Source of the DNA: JAOPZW01 sp963707695
GTDB taxonomy: Bacteria; Actinomycetota; Thermoleophilia; Solirubrobacterales; Solirubrobacteraceae
Direction: 5' to 3'
NCBI GenBank assembly: GCA_963707695.1
Contig: CAVPQY010000002.1
Location: forward strand, 620,001 to 684,000
DNA length: 64,000 nucleotides
A program made the translations under genes and the position numbers. Each line of letters starts with the position of its first letter. The first letter of the stretch is position 1. Under the pieces are notes generated by a model. That model searched no databases, was not told the origin of the DNA, and worked only from the letters and a program-made list of their open reading frames with translations. Below, piece after piece: positions 1-8,141 of this stretch.

Positions 1-113
1 TCCTGGCGGACGGCCGCCGGCAGGAGCAGCGCATGGACGCTGCGCGCCTGTCGCTCGATGCCGAGCCGCGCCACGGCGGTCTTGATCAGGGGCGGGACCG
101 GCACCTGGCGCAC
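1..113 (-). CDS. Partial CDS, N-terminus only (runs off the left edge)
   Basis: A leftward reading frame starts at a GTG at 113 and stays open to the window edge, giving about 37 residues (V-R-Q-V-P-V-P-P-L-I-K-T-A-V-A-R...). An in-frame TAG lies four codons upstream, so this GTG, or the GTG three codons later, must be the start. A TAGCCT box sits 6 nt upstream, matching the promoter layout of many genes here. It diverges from the Rieske-suf genes. Too little is visible to name a family. Confidence 0.5.
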   Translation of the reverse strand, partial: MRQVPVPPLIKTAVARLGIERQARSVHALLLPAAVRQ

Positions 114-119
114 GGGCGC

Positions 120-125
120 AGGCTA
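120..125 (-). promoter_or_regulatory. Candidate leaderless -10 box (TAGCCT)
   Basis: TAGCCT on the minus strand, 6 nt before the GTG at 113. It fits the TANNNT-N6-10-start pattern seen repeatedly in this window. No -35 is evident. Confidence 0.4.
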
Positions 126-163
126 GACCTCACCCCGTGCCTCGGCGACGCCCCGGCGCGCAG

Positions 164-169
164 TACAAT
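164..169 (+). promoter_or_regulatory. Candidate -10 box (TACAAT) for the Rieske-suf genes
   Basis: TACAAT is a near-consensus -10 in a very GC-rich intergenic region. It would start transcription near 176 and leave a leader of about 30 nt before the ATG at 207. No clear -35 is visible. Confidence 0.45.
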
Positions 170-206
170 CCAGACCATCACGGTCGGAGAAGCCCCACCC
201 GTTCCC

Positions 207-527
207 ATGAGCCCTGAGCGCATCGACGTCTGCCCCCTGTCCGAGCTGCCGCCCGGGGCGATGCGGCTCGTCGAGTGGGAGGACCTCGAGATCGGGGTCT
301 TCAACTGCGGCGGCGAGCTGCTGGCCATCGAGGACCGCTGCTCGCACGACGGCGGCGACCTCGTCGAGGGCGAGTTCGACCAGGGCGCGTGCACCGTCGA
401 GTGCCCGCGCCACGGCTCGCTCTTCGACCTGCGCACGGGCAAGCCCCTGACGCTGCCCGCCTACGTCCCCGTCGACACGTTCGGCGTCCTCGTCGAGGAC
501 GACATCATCAAGCTGGAGGTCGAGTAG
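207..527 (+). CDS. Rieske-type [2Fe-2S] ferredoxin (non-heme), suf-linked
   Basis: A 106-residue soluble Rieske protein. The two cluster-binding motifs are visible: C-S-H-D-G-G (C-x-H) near residue 45 and C-P-R-H-G-S (C-x2-H) near residue 63. The protein is the size of the small NirD/BphF-like ferredoxins. The ATG at 207 is preferred over upstream in-frame starts because homologous sequence begins there and the upstream part is low-quality Arg/His sequence. It ends 4 nt before sufB, so the two are probably cotranscribed. Small Rieske proteins often sit with suf genes; by inference it is an electron carrier or an Fe-S client of the SUF system. Confidence 0.88.
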   Translation: MSPERIDVCPLSELPPGAMRLVEWEDLEIGVFNCGGELLAIEDRCSHDGGDLVEGEFDQGACTVECPRHGSLFDLRTGKPLTLPAYVPVDTFGVLVEDDIIKLEVE

Positions 528-531
528 CCCC

Positions 532-1980
532 ATGGCCACGCCCGAGACCACCCCGTTCAACCCGATGCCCGAGAACGACGCGCTCCGCGGCATCAACGAG
601 GACTACACCGAGCGCTACGGGTTCCACGACGCCGAGAACTACCTGTTCAAGGCGCCCAAGGGCCTCACGCGCGAGCTCGTCGAGCAGATCTCCGAGTTCA
701 AGAGCGAGCCGCAGTGGATGCGCGAGTTCCGCCTGAAGTCCCTCGACCACTTCCTCGCGCGCCCGATGCCGACGTGGGGCTCGCCGATGCTGGCCGAGGT
801 CGACTTCGACGACATCCACTACTTCGTCCGCGCCTCCGAGCGCGCCGAGCGCTCCTGGGACGACGTCCCCGAGGACGTCAAGAAGACCTTCGACCGCCTC
901 GGCATCCCCGAGGCCGAGCGCCAGTTCCTGGCCGGCGTGGGCGCCCAGTACGAGTCCGAGTCGGTCTACCACCAGGTCAACGAGCAGCTCCAGGCGCAGG
1001 GCGTCGTGTTCATGGACATGGACACCGCGCTGCGCGAGCACGAGGACCTCGTCAAGGAGTACATCGGGACGCTCATCCCGCCGAACGACAACAAGCTCGC
1101 CGCGCTCAACAGCGCGGTGTGGTCGGGCGGCTCGTTCGTCTACGTCCCGCCGGGCGTCCACGTCGAGATGCCGCTGCAGGCCTACTTCCGCATCAACACG
1201 GAGAACATGGGCCAGTTCGAGCGGACGATCATCATCGCCGACGAGGGCAGCTACGTGCACTACGTCGAGGGCTGCACCGCCCCGACGTACAGCTCGGACT
1301 CGCTGCACTCGGCCGTCGTCGAGCTCTTCGCCAAGCCGGGCGCGCGCATCCGCTACACGACCGTCCAGAACTGGTCGAGCAACGTCTTCAACCTCGTGAC
1401 GAAGCGCGCGATCGCCGAGACGGACGCCACGGTCGAGTGGGTCGACTGCAACCTCGGCTCGAAGCTCACGATGAAGTACCCGTCCGTCTACCTCATGGGC
1501 GAGCGCGCCCACGGCGAGATCCTGTCGATCGCGTTCGCCGGCAAGGGCCAGCACCAGGACGCGGGCGGCAAGATCATCCACGCGGCGCCGAACACGACGT
1601 CGAACATCTTCGCCAAGTCGATCTCCAAGGACGGCGGCCGCGGGTCCTACCGCGGGCTGCTCGAGATCGCCAAGGGCGCGCACGGCTCCAAGTCGAAGGT
1701 CGTCTGCGACGCCCTGCTGCTCGACGAGCAGTCGCGGTCGGACACCTACCCGACGATCCGCATCGGCGAGGACGAGGTCGACGTCGGCCACGAGGCCACG
1801 GTCTCGAAGGTCGGCGAGGAGCAGCTCTTCTACCTCCAGTCGCACGGGATCGACGAGGAGGAGGCCTCGAAGCTCATCGTCAACGGCTTCATCGAGCCGA
1901 TCGTCAAGGAGCTGCCGATGGAGTACGCGGTCGAGATGAACCGCCTCATCGAGCTCCAGATGGAGGGCTCGATTGGCTAG
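532..1980 (+). CDS. sufB: Fe-S cluster assembly scaffold protein SufB
   Basis: 482 residues, a normal SufB length. With SufC and SufD, SufB forms the cytosolic SufBC2D scaffold on which Fe-S clusters are built. The N-terminal region has the typical SufB-only helical part (Y-x-x-R-Y-G-F near residue 30). The C-terminal two-thirds carries the beta-helix core shared with SufD, including the D-S-L-H-S-A-V-V-E segment and the D-E-Q-S-R-S-D-T-Y-P motif. It overlaps the proposed sufD start by 8 nt, which suggests translational coupling. No sufC, sufS or sufU follows; these would have to be outside the window. Confidence 0.96.
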   Translation: MATPETTPFNPMPENDALRGINEDYTERYGFHDAENYLFKAPKGLTRELVEQISEFKSEPQWMREFRLKSLDHFLARPMPTWGSPMLAEVDFDDIHYFVRASERAERSWDDVPEDVKKTFDRLGIPEAERQFLAGVGAQYESESVYHQVNEQLQAQGVVFMDMDTALREHEDLVKEYIGTLIPPNDNKLAALNSAVWSGGSFVYVPPGVHVEMPLQAYFRINTENMGQFERTIIIADEGSYVHYVEGCTAPTYSSDSLHSAVVELFAKPGARIRYTTVQNWSSNVFNLVTKRAIAETDATVEWVDCNLGSKLTMKYPSVYLMGERAHGEILSIAFAGKGQHQDAGGKIIHAAPNTTSNIFAKSISKDGGRGSYRGLLEIAKGAHGSKSKVVCDALLLDEQSRSDTYPTIRIGEDEVDVGHEATVSKVGEEQLFYLQSHGIDEEEASKLIVNGFIEPIVKELPMEYAVEMNRLIELQMEGSIG

Positions 1981-3183
1981 CGCACCCACGCTCCCCACGC
2001 CGGCCGAGCGGCGCGAGCAGGCCGCGAGCGCCTACGCCGAGCTCGAGGTCCCCGCCTTCCGCGGGGTCCCGGGCTGGGAGTTCACGCCGATCGACAAGCT
2101 CGACCTCGATGCCTTCCCGCCCGCCCCCGGCGGCGTGGGGGAGGACCCCTTCGGCTTCGCCGACGCGGTGACGCCCTCGCCGGAGCCGCCCGCCTCGGAG
2201 GGCCCCGTCATCATGCCGCTCGCCGACGCGGCCGAGCAGTTCCCCGACCTGGTCTCGAGGCACCTCGGCTCGGTCGTCACGCAGCGGACGCCGTTCACGG
2301 TGCGCAACGACGCGCACTGGACCGACGGCGCGTTCGTCTACGTGCCGCGCAACGTCCAGGTCGAGGCGCCGATCGTCGTCTCGACGCTGCTCGAGCAGGC
2401 CGCGACGACGCTGCACTGGCGGCTGCTGGTCGTCCTGGAGGAGGGCGCGGAGGCGACCGTGTGGCACGGCCAGGCCTCGGCGGCCGAGGGCGAGGCCGTG
2501 TCCAACGGCGTCGTCGAGCTCGTGGTCGGCCAGAACGCCCGGCTGCGCTTCGTCGACCTCCAGGACCTCGACGAGCGTGCGTGGGTCTTCGGGACCCAGC
2601 GCGCGACCGTCGCGCGCGACGGCTGGCTGGACTGGATCACGCTCGGCTTCGGCTCGGGCAACGGCAAGGTCTTCCAGGAGACCCAGCTCGCCGGCCCCGG
2701 CGCGCACGGGACCGTCACCGGCGCCTACGCCGCCCGCGGGCGCCAGCACCTGGACTTCGACACGCTGCAGGAGCACGCGTCGCCCGGACACGACGTCGGA
2801 CCTCGCCTTCCGCGGGCTGCTTGTCGGACCGGGCCAGCGCCGTGTGGCGCGGCATGATCCAGGTCGACCCGGGCGCCCAGCGCACCGACGCCTTCCAGGA
2901 GTCGCGCAACCTGCTGCTGTCGAAGAAGGCCCACGCCGACGCGATCCCCGGCCTCGAGATCCTGGCCAACGACGTCCGCTGCACGCACGCCGCCGCCGTC
3001 GCCCAGATCGACCGCGACCAGCTCTTCTACCTCGGCTCGCACGGCCTGGGGGAGGCCGACGCGCAGCGCCTGGTGATCGAGGGCTTCCTCCAGGCGCTCG
3101 TCGAGCGCTTCGAGCAGGGCCCGGTGCGCGAGGCGGTCGGGGCCGCGCTCGAGCGGCGCGTCGAGGCGGTCCTGGGCCGGTGA
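1973..3183 (+). pseudogene. sufD: SufD, Fe-S cluster assembly protein, frame broken twice
   Basis: SufD partners SufB in the SufBC2D scaffold. The frame opening at TTG 1973 (overlapping the sufB stop) gives good SufD sequence up to L-Q-E-H-A-S near 2785, then goes off and stops at 2857. The next frame carries P-D-T-T-S-D-L-A-F-R-G-L-L-V-G-P-G-Q (about 2787-2840). The third frame resumes V-W-R-G-M-I-Q-V-D-P-G-A-Q through to 3183. Removing one base near 2788 (a CCC run) and one near 2841 restores about 402 residues, the usual SufD length, with no conserved segment lost. Two isolated single-base insertions 50 nt apart in an essential-type gene look more like sequence error than decay, but a genuine pseudogene cannot be excluded. 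Confidence 0.85.
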
Positions 3184-3680
3184 GCGCCGCGGCGCCGGCG
3201 GTCGTCCTGGCCGCCGTCGCCGACCCCGCGCTCCGCGCGCGGGTCCTCCCGCTCGCGCCCCGTCCCGAGCAGCGCGGGTGGGCCGGCGTGGCGGCCGACA
3301 CGCTGCCCGACGCCGAGCGCCGCAAGGCCGTCCCGGTCGCGATGCTCGTCGACGACGTCCCCGTGGGGTTCTTCGTCCTCGACCGCGGCGGCGTGCCCGG
3401 CGCCGAGCGCCATCGCGGCGCCGTCGGCCTGCGGGCGCTCTTCGTCGACGCCGGCCACCAGGGCCGCGGCATCGGCGCGGCCGCCCTGCGCGCGCTGCCC
3501 GGCTTCGCGCGCCAGCGCTTCCCGGGCGCGCCGGCGATCGTGCTGACCGTCAACGAGACCAACCCGGTCGCGCGCCGCGTCTACCTCAACGCGGGCTTTC
3601 GCGACACCGGCGACCGGTACCACGGCGGGCGCCTCGGGCCGCAGCAGGTGCTGCTGCTCGACCTCTTCACCGGCTGGTGA
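3180..3680 (+). CDS. GNAT family N-acetyltransferase
   Basis: 166 residues. The GTG at 3180 overlaps the sufD stop (GTGA). The acetyl-CoA-binding motif A is visible as H-Q-G-R-G-I-G-A-A-A-L near residue 95, followed by the N-E-T-N-P-V-A-R-R-V-Y-L-N-A-G-F segment typical of motif B. These proteins move an acetyl group from acetyl-CoA to an amine; the substrate cannot be read from sequence. Translational overlap suggests it is carried on the suf transcript, perhaps only by position. Confidence 0.85.
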   Translation: MSAAAPAVVLAAVADPALRARVLPLAPRPEQRGWAGVAADTLPDAERRKAVPVAMLVDDVPVGFFVLDRGGVPGAERHRGAVGLRALFVDAGHQGRGIGAAALRALPGFARQRFPGAPAIVLTVNETNPVARRVYLNAGFRDTGDRYHGGRLGPQQVLLLDLFTGW

Positions 3681-4506
3681 GCGGCGCGCCGGTCCCGGCG
3701 CCGAAGGCCAGGTCGACGGCGAGGGCGCTGTGGTCGCTGAGGCCCGCCTCGCGCAGGCCGTGCGCGTAGGCGGCGGCGGTGACCTCGGCGCCGCGGGCCA
3801 GGACGTGGTCGAGCCGGTAGCCGCCGCCGTTGGGGTAGGTCCAGCTGCGCTCCTTGGCCTCCCACCCGACCACGGCGCGCACCGCGTCGCGGAAGCCCAG
3901 GTCGCGCAAGCCCTGCTCGGTCACGCCGGCCTCGGCCGCGTCGTGGCGCTCGCCCCGGTCCGGCCGCAGGCTGCCGTCGCGCTCGCGCGCGAAGGTCATG
4001 ACGGTGCCGTCCGCGTGCTCGCGGCGCGGCGTGTTGAGGTCGCCCAGCAGGACGGCGCGCGGCGCGGGCGAGGCGGCCAGCCACGCGTGAACGGCCTCGA
4101 GGGCGCGGACCTTGACGCCGTGCGCGCGCTGGCTGATCGGCGCATGGACGGCCAGGACGGCGACCGGGACGCCGTCGAGCTCGGCGGTCGCCGCCAGCTG
4201 GCGCTCGGGCCACGGGCCACCGGGCGGGGGCAGGCGCTCCAGCGGGCTGCGCGCGGCGAGCAGGACGCCGAGCGGGCGGCGGTCGGGGTCGGGGCCCGGG
4301 AGAGGGCCGCGCACCGGCAGGTCGCCGAGCGCCTCGAGCTGGTGGGGCAGGCCCGCGTCGCGCAGGTGCTCGCGCCAGCGCGGCGCGGTGCGCCGCGTGA
4401 CCTCCTGGAGCGCGACGAGGTCGGGCGCGAGCGCCGCGATCGCGGCCGCCTGCTCGTCGAGGCGGGCGACGCGGCCGGCGACGTTCCAGGTGACGAGCCG
4501 GCTCAG
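3667..4506 (-). CDS. Endonuclease/exonuclease/phosphatase (EEP) superfamily protein
   Basis: About 279 residues. EEP-fold metal-dependent phosphodiesterases cut nucleic acids or phosphoesters. The frame shows L-V-T-W-N-V-A-G-R at the N-terminus, L-Q-E-V for the metal-binding Glu near residue 38, H-A-P-I in the middle, L-L-G-D-L-N-T-P with the catalytic D-x-N, and a C-terminal S-D-H-S-A-L. The conserved N-terminus has no ATG, GTG or TTG ahead of it. The only candidate is CTG at 4506 (CTG-AGC), which is one base from the GTG-AGC start used by several genes here. Canonical-start prediction would truncate it to 4314 and lose the catalytic N-terminus. It overlaps the GNAT gene end by 14 nt and lies 32 nt after the preceding leftward gene. 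Confidence 0.75.
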   Translation of the reverse strand: MSRLVTWNVAGRVARLDEQAAAIAALAPDLVALQEVTRRTAPRWREHLRDAGLPHQLEALGDLPVRGPLPGPDPDRRPLGVLLAARSPLERLPPPGGPWPERQLAATAELDGVPVAVLAVHAPISQRAHGVKVRALEAVHAWLAASPAPRAVLLGDLNTPRREHADGTVMTFARERDGSLRPDRGERHDAAEAGVTEQGLRDLGFRDAVRAVVGWEAKERSWTYPNGGGYRLDHVLARGAEVTAAAYAHGLREAGLSDHSALAVDLAFGAGTGAPLTSR

Positions 4507-4538
4507 GACGCGTGTGGCTCGGCCGGGCGCTTCCGGGC

Positions 4539-5714
4539 TCAGTAGCCCAGCCGGCTGAGGAGGTCCTCGGTCGTGCCCTGCCGGCGGTCGTCCTTGTTCT
4601 TGTCCTTCTTCGCGCGCTTCTCGCGCGGCTCGTCGAGGACGATCCGGATCTGGGCGCCGACGTGCCCGTCCCGCGCCTTGGCCAGGTCCTCGCGCGAGAC
4701 GCGGTCCGAGCGGCGGTCGCGCTCCTGCGCGCGCTCACGGCGGCGCTGGTCGCGCTGGCGGGACTCGCGCACGCGGCTGAGGCGCTGGTCGGCCGCCTCC
4801 TTGGAGAGCGTCACGACCCAGATGTCCTCGACGGTGCCCATCGAGAGGACCTGGGCCGCCATCGCCTTGCCGACGCGCCCCGCGCCGAGCGATCCGGCCG
4901 CGATGTTCCGCGCGCGCACCCGCCACTCGCCGTCCTCGCTGACGAGGCGCGAGAGGTCGGTGCGCTCCTTCTCGCCCAGGACCGAGAACGCGTCGCGCAG
5001 CGCCTGCCGCGCGCCGTGGACCTCGGCCAGCGCCGACGCGGCGGCGCGCAGCTCGTTGAAGGGCAGCGGCACCTTCGGCTTGGGCCCGCGCCCGCCGCGC
5101 GGCCTGGGGCCGCCCGGCCGGGGCCGGGCCGGCCGTGGGCCGTCGGGGGTTCCTTCGCCGCCACCGCCACCGCCGCCGCCACCGCCGCCACCGCCCGCGC
5201 CCGCCGGGTCGCCGGGCTTCCGCCGCGACCGCGACCGGCGCCTCCGGCCCGGGCCGCCCTCGCGCTGACCCTGACCCTGAGGCTGAGCCTGAGCTTGCTC
5301 GCCCTGCTGACCGGTGCTCGGCCTCGCAGGAGCGTCGCCCGGGGCCGTCGCGGCGGGCTCCTCGCCGGCCAGTGGCGCGGGCGGCTGCGGCTCGCCGGCG
5401 TGCGGCTCGGCCGGCGCGGCCTGCTCGGGCTCGGGGGGCTGCGGGTCGGCGGGCGCCGCCTGCTCGGGCGGCGCCTCCGCCGGCTGCGGGACGCCGGACT
5501 CGACGGCGGCGAACTCGGCGGGCTGGTTGTCCGCGCCGGCCGAGCGCGCGGCCTCGTCGGCGCTCGCCGGCGGGTCGGTGGCGGGCGGCGCGGGTGCCTC
5601 GGGGGTGGCGGGCTCGGGGGGCTGCGGGACCGCGGAGCCGACCGCGGCGTCGGCGGGCGGCGCGGCCTCCGGGCGCTCCTCGGGCTCCTGGGGGGCGGGG
5701 ACGTCGGGGGCCAT
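4539..5714 (-). CDS. Disordered Ala/Pro/Glu-rich protein with Gly/Arg linker and conserved-looking C-terminus
   Basis: 391 residues, family not recognised. Residues 1-130 are Ala/Pro/Glu-rich and acidic. Then come a Gln-rich patch, an Arg/Ser-rich basic stretch, a run of 13 glycines and Pro/Arg-Gly repeats. The last 170 residues are a normal globular-looking alpha/beta sequence, ending in a highly charged segment (K-R-A-K-K-D-K-N-K-D-D). RGG-like basic repeats suggest nucleic-acid binding (inference only). The ATG at 5714 is chosen because upstream sequence in the frame is out of character. It diverges from the LOG-family gene with 88 nt between. Confidence 0.65.
   Translation of the reverse strand: MAPDVPAPQEPEERPEAAPPADAAVGSAVPQPPEPATPEAPAPPATDPPASADEAARSAGADNQPAEFAAVESGVPQPAEAPPEQAAPADPQPPEPEQAAPAEPHAGEPQPPAPLAGEEPAATAPGDAPARPSTGQQGEQAQAQPQGQGQREGGPGRRRRSRSRRKPGDPAGAGGGGGGGGGGGGGEGTPDGPRPARPRPGGPRPRGGRGPKPKVPLPFNELRAAASALAEVHGARQALRDAFSVLGEKERTDLSRLVSEDGEWRVRARNIAAGSLGAGRVGKAMAAQVLSMGTVEDIWVVTLSKEAADQRLSRVRESRQRDQRRRERAQERDRRSDRVSREDLAKARDGHVGAQIRIVLDEPREKRAKKDKNKDDRRQGTTEDLLSRLGY
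5157..5195. repeat. Trinucleotide tract encoding 13 glycines
   Basis: Thirteen consecutive GGN codons (minus strand) mix GGC and GGT. The tract is in frame, so slippage would change linker length without breaking the gene. Confidence 0.8.
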
Positions 5715-5767
5715 GTCGACATTGTGCCCACGCGGCGCGTCCGCTGCGCCCCCGAAGACGCCGCGCC

Positions 5768-5795
5768 GTGACGCGGGCGTCCGCGGCACTACGCT
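5768..5795 (+). promoter_or_regulatory. Candidate promoter for the LOG-family gene
   Basis: GTGACG, a 16-nt spacer, then TACGCT, which ends 7 nt before the GTG at 5803. The layout implies a leaderless or nearly leaderless transcript. Confidence 0.45.
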
Positions 5796-5802
5796 CGCCG
5801 CC

Positions 5803-6522
5803 GTGGCCGACCCGACCCCCATCCGCACCCCCGCGACGCCGGACGAGGAGCTGCTCGCCGCCGAGCAGCCGCTCGTGGCCGTCCAGCGCACCGAGGCCGA
5901 GCGCCTCCAGCGCATCCACGACGAGCTCGCCCGCGGGTTCCGCGAGCTGTCTCGCGTCAAGTGCGGCGTCGCGATGTTCGGCTCCGCGCGGATCGGGCCC
6001 GATCAGCCCGCCTACGACCTCACGCGGCGCACGGCGCGCCTGCTCGGCGAGGAGGGGTTCGAGATCGTCACCGGCGGCGGCCCCGGTCTGATGGAGGCCG
6101 CCAACCGCGGGGCGAAGGAGGCGGGCGCCCTCTCGATCGGCCTGAACATCGACCTGCCCTTCGAGCAGGGCTCGAACCCGTACCAGGACGTGGAGCTGAC
6201 CTTCCACTTCTTCTTCACGCGCAAGGTCATGTTCGTGCGCTTCGCCTCGGCCTTCGTCGTGTTCCCGGGCGGCTTCGGCACGCTCGACGAGCTCTTCGAG
6301 GCGCTCGTGCTCATCCAGACGGGCAAGATCCGCCACTTCCCCGTGGTGCTCGTCGGCTCGGCGTTCTGGGGCGGCCTGCTCGACTGGGTCCGCGAGCGCC
6401 TGCTGGCCGACGGTCTGATCAGCCCCGGCGACCTGGACCTCGTCGCGGTGACCGACGACCCCGACGAGGTCCTGCGGCTCGTGCGGGCGGGCGCCGAGCG
6501 CCAGGGGCGCCGGGCCGCCTAG
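5803..6522 (+). CDS. LOG family protein (TIGR00730-type Rossmann-fold nucleotide hydrolase)
   Basis: 239 residues. The two family signatures are present: G-G-G-P-G-L-M-E-A at residues 91-99 and P-G-G-F-G-T-L-D-E at 155-163. Members are often mislabelled lysine decarboxylases; characterised ones are cytokinin-riboside 5'-monophosphate phosphoribohydrolases or related nucleotide 5'-monophosphate hydrolases. The substrate here is not known. The GTG at 5803 is supported by the TACGCT box 7 nt upstream; the long open frame further upstream is the shadow of the disordered gene opposite. Confidence 0.9.
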   Translation: MADPTPIRTPATPDEELLAAEQPLVAVQRTEAERLQRIHDELARGFRELSRVKCGVAMFGSARIGPDQPAYDLTRRTARLLGEEGFEIVTGGGPGLMEAANRGAKEAGALSIGLNIDLPFEQGSNPYQDVELTFHFFFTRKVMFVRFASAFVVFPGGFGTLDELFEALVLIQTGKIRHFPVVLVGSAFWGGLLDWVRERLLADGLISPGDLDLVAVTDDPDEVLRLVRAGAERQGRRAA

Positions 6523-6526
6523 GCCC

Positions 6527-7615
6527 TCAGGCGGCGGCCAGCGCGGGCGGGACGACGACCGCGGGGTACCGCGCCCGGACCGCGTCGATGAACGCGGCGA
6601 GCTCGTCGGCGAGCACCGCGTCCCGGACCTCGAGGACGTTCTCCGCGTTCTGCTCGCCGGAGCGCGAGACGTTGTAGGACCCCGTGAGCACGAGGTCGTC
6701 GCAGACGACCACCTTCGCGTGCATGTAGTCGTGCACTGAGCCGGGGGCATAGGGCGTCGACGGCTTCCCGGTGAAGCGCAGCCCGTCGAGCGCGCGGGCC
6801 AGCAGCGGGCCCTTCCAGGCCGACGGCGTGGGCGCCCACTGCCCGAAGACCTGCGCGACCTGGGTGGCGTCGACCACGCCGGTCACGTCGACCCGGCGCT
6901 CGGACAGCACCTCGTTGAGCGTCGCCAGGACCGGCCCGGCCGTCAGGACGGGTGAGGCGATGCGCACGCGGCGGCGCGCGGCGGCGATGCGCCGCGCGAC
7001 CTGGGCGGAGAGCTCCGGGCCGCGCCCGGGGCAGAACCACGGCCGCACGGTGGTGCGCTGGTCGAGCGCGATGGGCATCGTGTCGAAGGAGCCCGTCCCC
7101 TCGACGCGCCCACGGTCCCAGAGCTGGGCGAAGACGCGCGCGTAGGCGGCCGCGAGATCGGGCGACTCCACCGTGAGCACGACGTTCTCCTCCCGCGTCC
7201 AGGAGTCCAGCGTCCAGTTCGTCGAGCCCGTCCAGACGGCCACGCCGTCGCGCACCACGAACTTGTGGTGCATGAGGTCCGGCTCGCCCGGGATCGGCCG
7301 CAGCGGGACCCCGAGGGCGTCCAGCAGCGACGGCTCCGTCCGCGGCGGCGGCGGCAGCGGCCGGAGCCCGGGCGCGCGCTGGGGGCCGTCCTCCGCGTTG
7401 AACGCGATGCGTACCCGCACGCCGCGGCCGGCGGCCGCGCGCAGCGCGTCCGCGACCGCGTCGCCCACCGCGCCGGGCAGGCGCACGTCGTAGAGGGCCA
7501 GGTCGAGGGAGCGGCGCGCACCGCCGAGCCAGGCGACGAGGCGCTCGGCGATCGCCTCGGCCGTCTGGCCGCCGTCGGTGAGGGTGAGCGCCGTCAGCGG
7601 CGCCGGGGCGCTCAC
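6527..7615 (-). CDS. Phospholipase D-like (HKD) family protein
   Basis: 362 residues with two PLD catalytic HxKx4D motifs: H-H-K-F-V-V-R-D near residue 116 and H-A-K-V-V-V-C-D near residue 300. Each is followed by the expected G-S-T-N / G-S-Y-N segment. Two motifs in one chain make a complete pseudo-dimeric active site for phosphodiester hydrolysis or transfer. There is no signal peptide, so it is probably cytoplasmic. The substrate could be phospholipid or nucleic acid; the sequence does not decide. It converges on the LOG-family gene with 4 nt between. Confidence 0.88.
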   Translation of the reverse strand: MSAPAPLTALTLTDGGQTAEAIAERLVAWLGGARRSLDLALYDVRLPGAVGDAVADALRAAAGRGVRVRIAFNAEDGPQRAPGLRPLPPPPRTEPSLLDALGVPLRPIPGEPDLMHHKFVVRDGVAVWTGSTNWTLDSWTREENVVLTVESPDLAAAYARVFAQLWDRGRVEGTGSFDTMPIALDQRTTVRPWFCPGRGPELSAQVARRIAAARRRVRIASPVLTAGPVLATLNEVLSERRVDVTGVVDATQVAQVFGQWAPTPSAWKGPLLARALDGLRFTGKPSTPYAPGSVHDYMHAKVVVCDDLVLTGSYNVSRSGEQNAENVLEVRDAVLADELAAFIDAVRARYPAVVVPPALAAA

Positions 7616-7670
7616 AGCGGCAGCGCGCCGCTGCTCGACGGCGGTCGATGACGGGTGCCGGCCCGACCGC

Positions 7671-8120
7671 TCACAGCGCGGCGAGCGCCGCGCGCAGGTC
7701 GTCGGCGTCCTCGAAGTCCAGCCCGAGCGCGTGGACCTTGCGGTGGCGGACGACGCCGTCCTCGTCGAGGACGAAGACGGCGCGGCGCGTCCCGACGACC
7801 GGGGCGCCGACCCCGTAGCTCCGCGCGACGCGCTTGTCGACGTCCGCCAGCAGCGGGACGGTCAGGCCGTGGTCGGCGGTGAAGCTCGCGTGCGAGGCGA
7901 CGTCCTGGTCGGAGATCCCCACGACGACCGCGTCGAGGTCCGCCATGTCGTCGGCCCGGTCTCGGTAGGAGCAGAACTGCTTCGTGCAGACCGCGGTGCG
8001 GTCCCCGGGGTAGAAGAGGAGGACGACGCGGTGCCCGCGGTGGTCGGCCAGCCGGAAGGGCCCTTGCGTGCCCTCGAGCGCGAAGTCCGGCGCGACGTCT
8101 CCGACCTTGGGTCCCGCCAT
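7671..8120 (-). CDS. Peroxiredoxin, AhpC/TSA family, BCP-like
   Basis: 149 residues. Reduces peroxides with thiol electrons in the cytosol. The peroxidatic Cys is at residue 45 in A-V-C-T-K-Q-F-C; a second Cys at 50 is in the position of the resolving Cys of BCP-type atypical 2-Cys enzymes. Here the usual P-V/T-C of the family is A-V-C, a small deviation. The start ATG is fixed by M-A-G-P-K-V-G-D-V-A-P-D-F and by the TAGAGT box 7 nt upstream. It diverges from the M20 peptidase gene with only 21 nt between start codons. Confidence 0.93.
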   Translation of the reverse strand: MAGPKVGDVAPDFALEGTQGPFRLADHRGHRVVLLFYPGDRTAVCTKQFCSYRDRADDMADLDAVVVGISDQDVASHASFTADHGLTVPLLADVDKRVARSYGVGAPVVGTRRAVFVLDEDGVVRHRKVHALGLDFEDADDLRAALAAL

Positions 8121-8127
8121 GGCTGGC

Positions 8128-8133
8128 ACTCTA
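8128..8133 (-). promoter_or_regulatory. Candidate leaderless -10 box (TAGAGT) for the peroxiredoxin gene
   Basis: TAGAGT on the minus strand, 7 nt before the ATG at 8120. It lies in the 21-nt gap between two divergent genes, so any -35 would be inside the M20 coding sequence. Confidence 0.45.
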
Positions 8134-8141
8134 CGGGACCC

